Under the pieces are notes generated by a model. The model saw only the letters and a list, made by a program, of their open reading frames with translations, ran no database searches and was not told where the DNA came from. 36,451 bases of DNA from Cyanobacteria bacterium SBLK (lineage in GTDB: Bacteria; Cyanobacteriota; Cyanobacteriia; Cyanobacteriales; Spirulinaceae): positions 1 to 36,451 of the forward strand of contig JAGHZQ010000014.1 in the NCBI GenBank assembly GCA_017746715.1, in the 5' to 3' direction. Shown piece by piece: positions 35,992 through 36,451 of this stretch. Position 1 is the stretch's first letter; each line of letters begins with the position of its first letter. The translations under genes and the position numbers were made by a program.

Positions 35992-36451
35992 ATGTTTATT
36001 GAAGATGACGAACTTCGCGATCTATATAAGACGGCCAGCGAGGAACATTTACAAAAGCTCGAGGCAGGCTTGCTGCTCCTCGAACGAAACCCAGAGGATC
36101 TCGCCCCTTTAGAGGAACTATTACGAGAGGCACATAGTCTTAAAGGCGACTCGCGCATGCTCGGGGTGAAAGAAGTAGAAAGCCTGATTCATCAAATCGA
36201 ACATATCTTCGGACAAATTCAACGCGGAGAACAGCAGATATCTCCAGATCTGTGCGATCGCCTTTATCGCGGTTTGGATGCGATCGCCAACCTCGTCCGA
36301 GAAGCTGTAACGGGAAATTCCAGTGGAATTAAGGCATTTCAAGTTTTAGCAATATTAATGGGAGCAAAACAGTCACCTGTTGAGAGAGATGGGGGAGCGT
36401 CGGGAGCGTCGGGAGGGTCGGGAGATGGGGGAGCGTCGGGAGCGTCGGGAG
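35992..36451 (+). CDS. CheA-type histidine kinase, N-terminal Hpt portion (runs off window)
   Basis: The first 153 codons of an open frame. Residues about 1-110 form a histidine phosphotransfer (Hpt) domain. The phospho-accepting histidine is His48 in REAHSLKGDSRMLG, the exact CheA P1 motif. The next helices (ESLIHQIEHIFGQIQRG and LYRGLDAIANLVREA) complete the four-helix bundle. After about residue 130 a Gly/Ala/Ser-rich linker begins, encoded by a 36-bp tandem repeat, and continues past the end of the window. Position after two transducers fits a CheA or CheA-response regulator hybrid of a Pil/Tax-type chemosensory system. The kinase core itself is not in the window. Confidence 0.88.
   Translation, partial: MFIEDDELRDLYKTASEEHLQKLEAGLLLLERNPEDLAPLEELLREAHSLKGDSRMLGVKEVESLIHQIEHIFGQIQRGEQQISPDLCDRLYRGLDAIANLVREAVTGNSSGIKAFQVLAILMGAKQSPVERDGGASGASGGSGDGGASGASG
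36388..36451 (+). repeat. 36-bp tandem repeat within the cheA-like linker
   Basis: A unit starting GATGGGGGAGCGTCGGGAG at 36388 begins again at 36424, exactly 36 bp later and in frame, encoding DGGASGASGGSG. Inside each unit GGAGCGTCG is itself repeated. At least 1.7 units are visible before the window ends. Confidence 0.85.

Noticed and set aside
36388..36451. CRISPR-like repeat at the right edge
   Set aside because: The repeat is in frame inside a coding region with no unique spacers; it is a minisatellite linker.

Overview
The window is chromosomal DNA of a cyanobacterium. It opens with the 3' end of psbA (photosystem II D1), carries ntcA and a DUF3084 gene, and is sprinkled with the cyanobacterial HIP1 octamer GCGATCGC. 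I do not assign a genus.

Layout. (1) 1-182: tail of psbA and a strong intrinsic terminator. (2) 240-9889: a surface-glycan locus. A Wzc-like polysaccharide co-polymerase/tyrosine autokinase (minus strand) lies divergent from a compact plus-strand run: ABC-2 permease (Wzm type), SAM methyltransferase, ABC ATPase with a C-terminal extension (Wzt type), three recognisable glycosyltransferases and one divergent GT-A-like protein. Several of these genes overlap or abut. (3) 9996-12811: a MATE transporter and a fatty-aldehyde-type dehydrogenase. (4) 12852-18581: a 1909-residue signalling protein (Ser/Thr kinase, AAA ATPase, helical middle, GAF) that ends in a second AAA-like ATPase where related proteins usually have a histidine kinase. 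(5) 18582-21544: an intergenic hairpin region, an unrecognised 238-residue protein and an exported protein with one CxxCH haem motif, the two genes having separate promoters. (6) 21600-25011: an amidohydrolase and a fused E1-like/YcaO azoline cyclodehydratase, the core of a thiazole/oxazole-modified (TOMM) RiPP pathway with no precursor peptide in sight. (7) 25239-31015: housekeeping genes: D-Ala-D-Ala ligase, a 59-residue small protein, a YqgF/RuvX nuclease, DUF3084, ntcA, fabI, hisB. (8) 31034-32814: an AT-rich two-gene unit, DUF262 plus HEPN, probably a defence or toxin-type module. (9) 32893-36451: two tandem methyl-accepting chemotaxis proteins with nearly identical signalling domains but different sensors, then the start of a CheA-type histidine kinase that runs off the window through a 36-bp tandem repeat.

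How the genes work together. Region 2 should make and export a polysaccharide or O-antigen-like glycan: transferases build it, the Wzm/Wzt pair exports it, and the methyltransferase between them is a candidate chain-capping enzyme. Region 6 should install azol(in)e rings on a peptide encoded elsewhere. Region 9 is a phototaxis/pilus-type chemosensory cluster. The candidates for something undescribed are the TOMM/amidohydrolase pair, the DUF262-HEPN pair, and the kinase-AAA-GAF-AAA fusion. All functional statements rest on reading motifs by eye; no database search was run.
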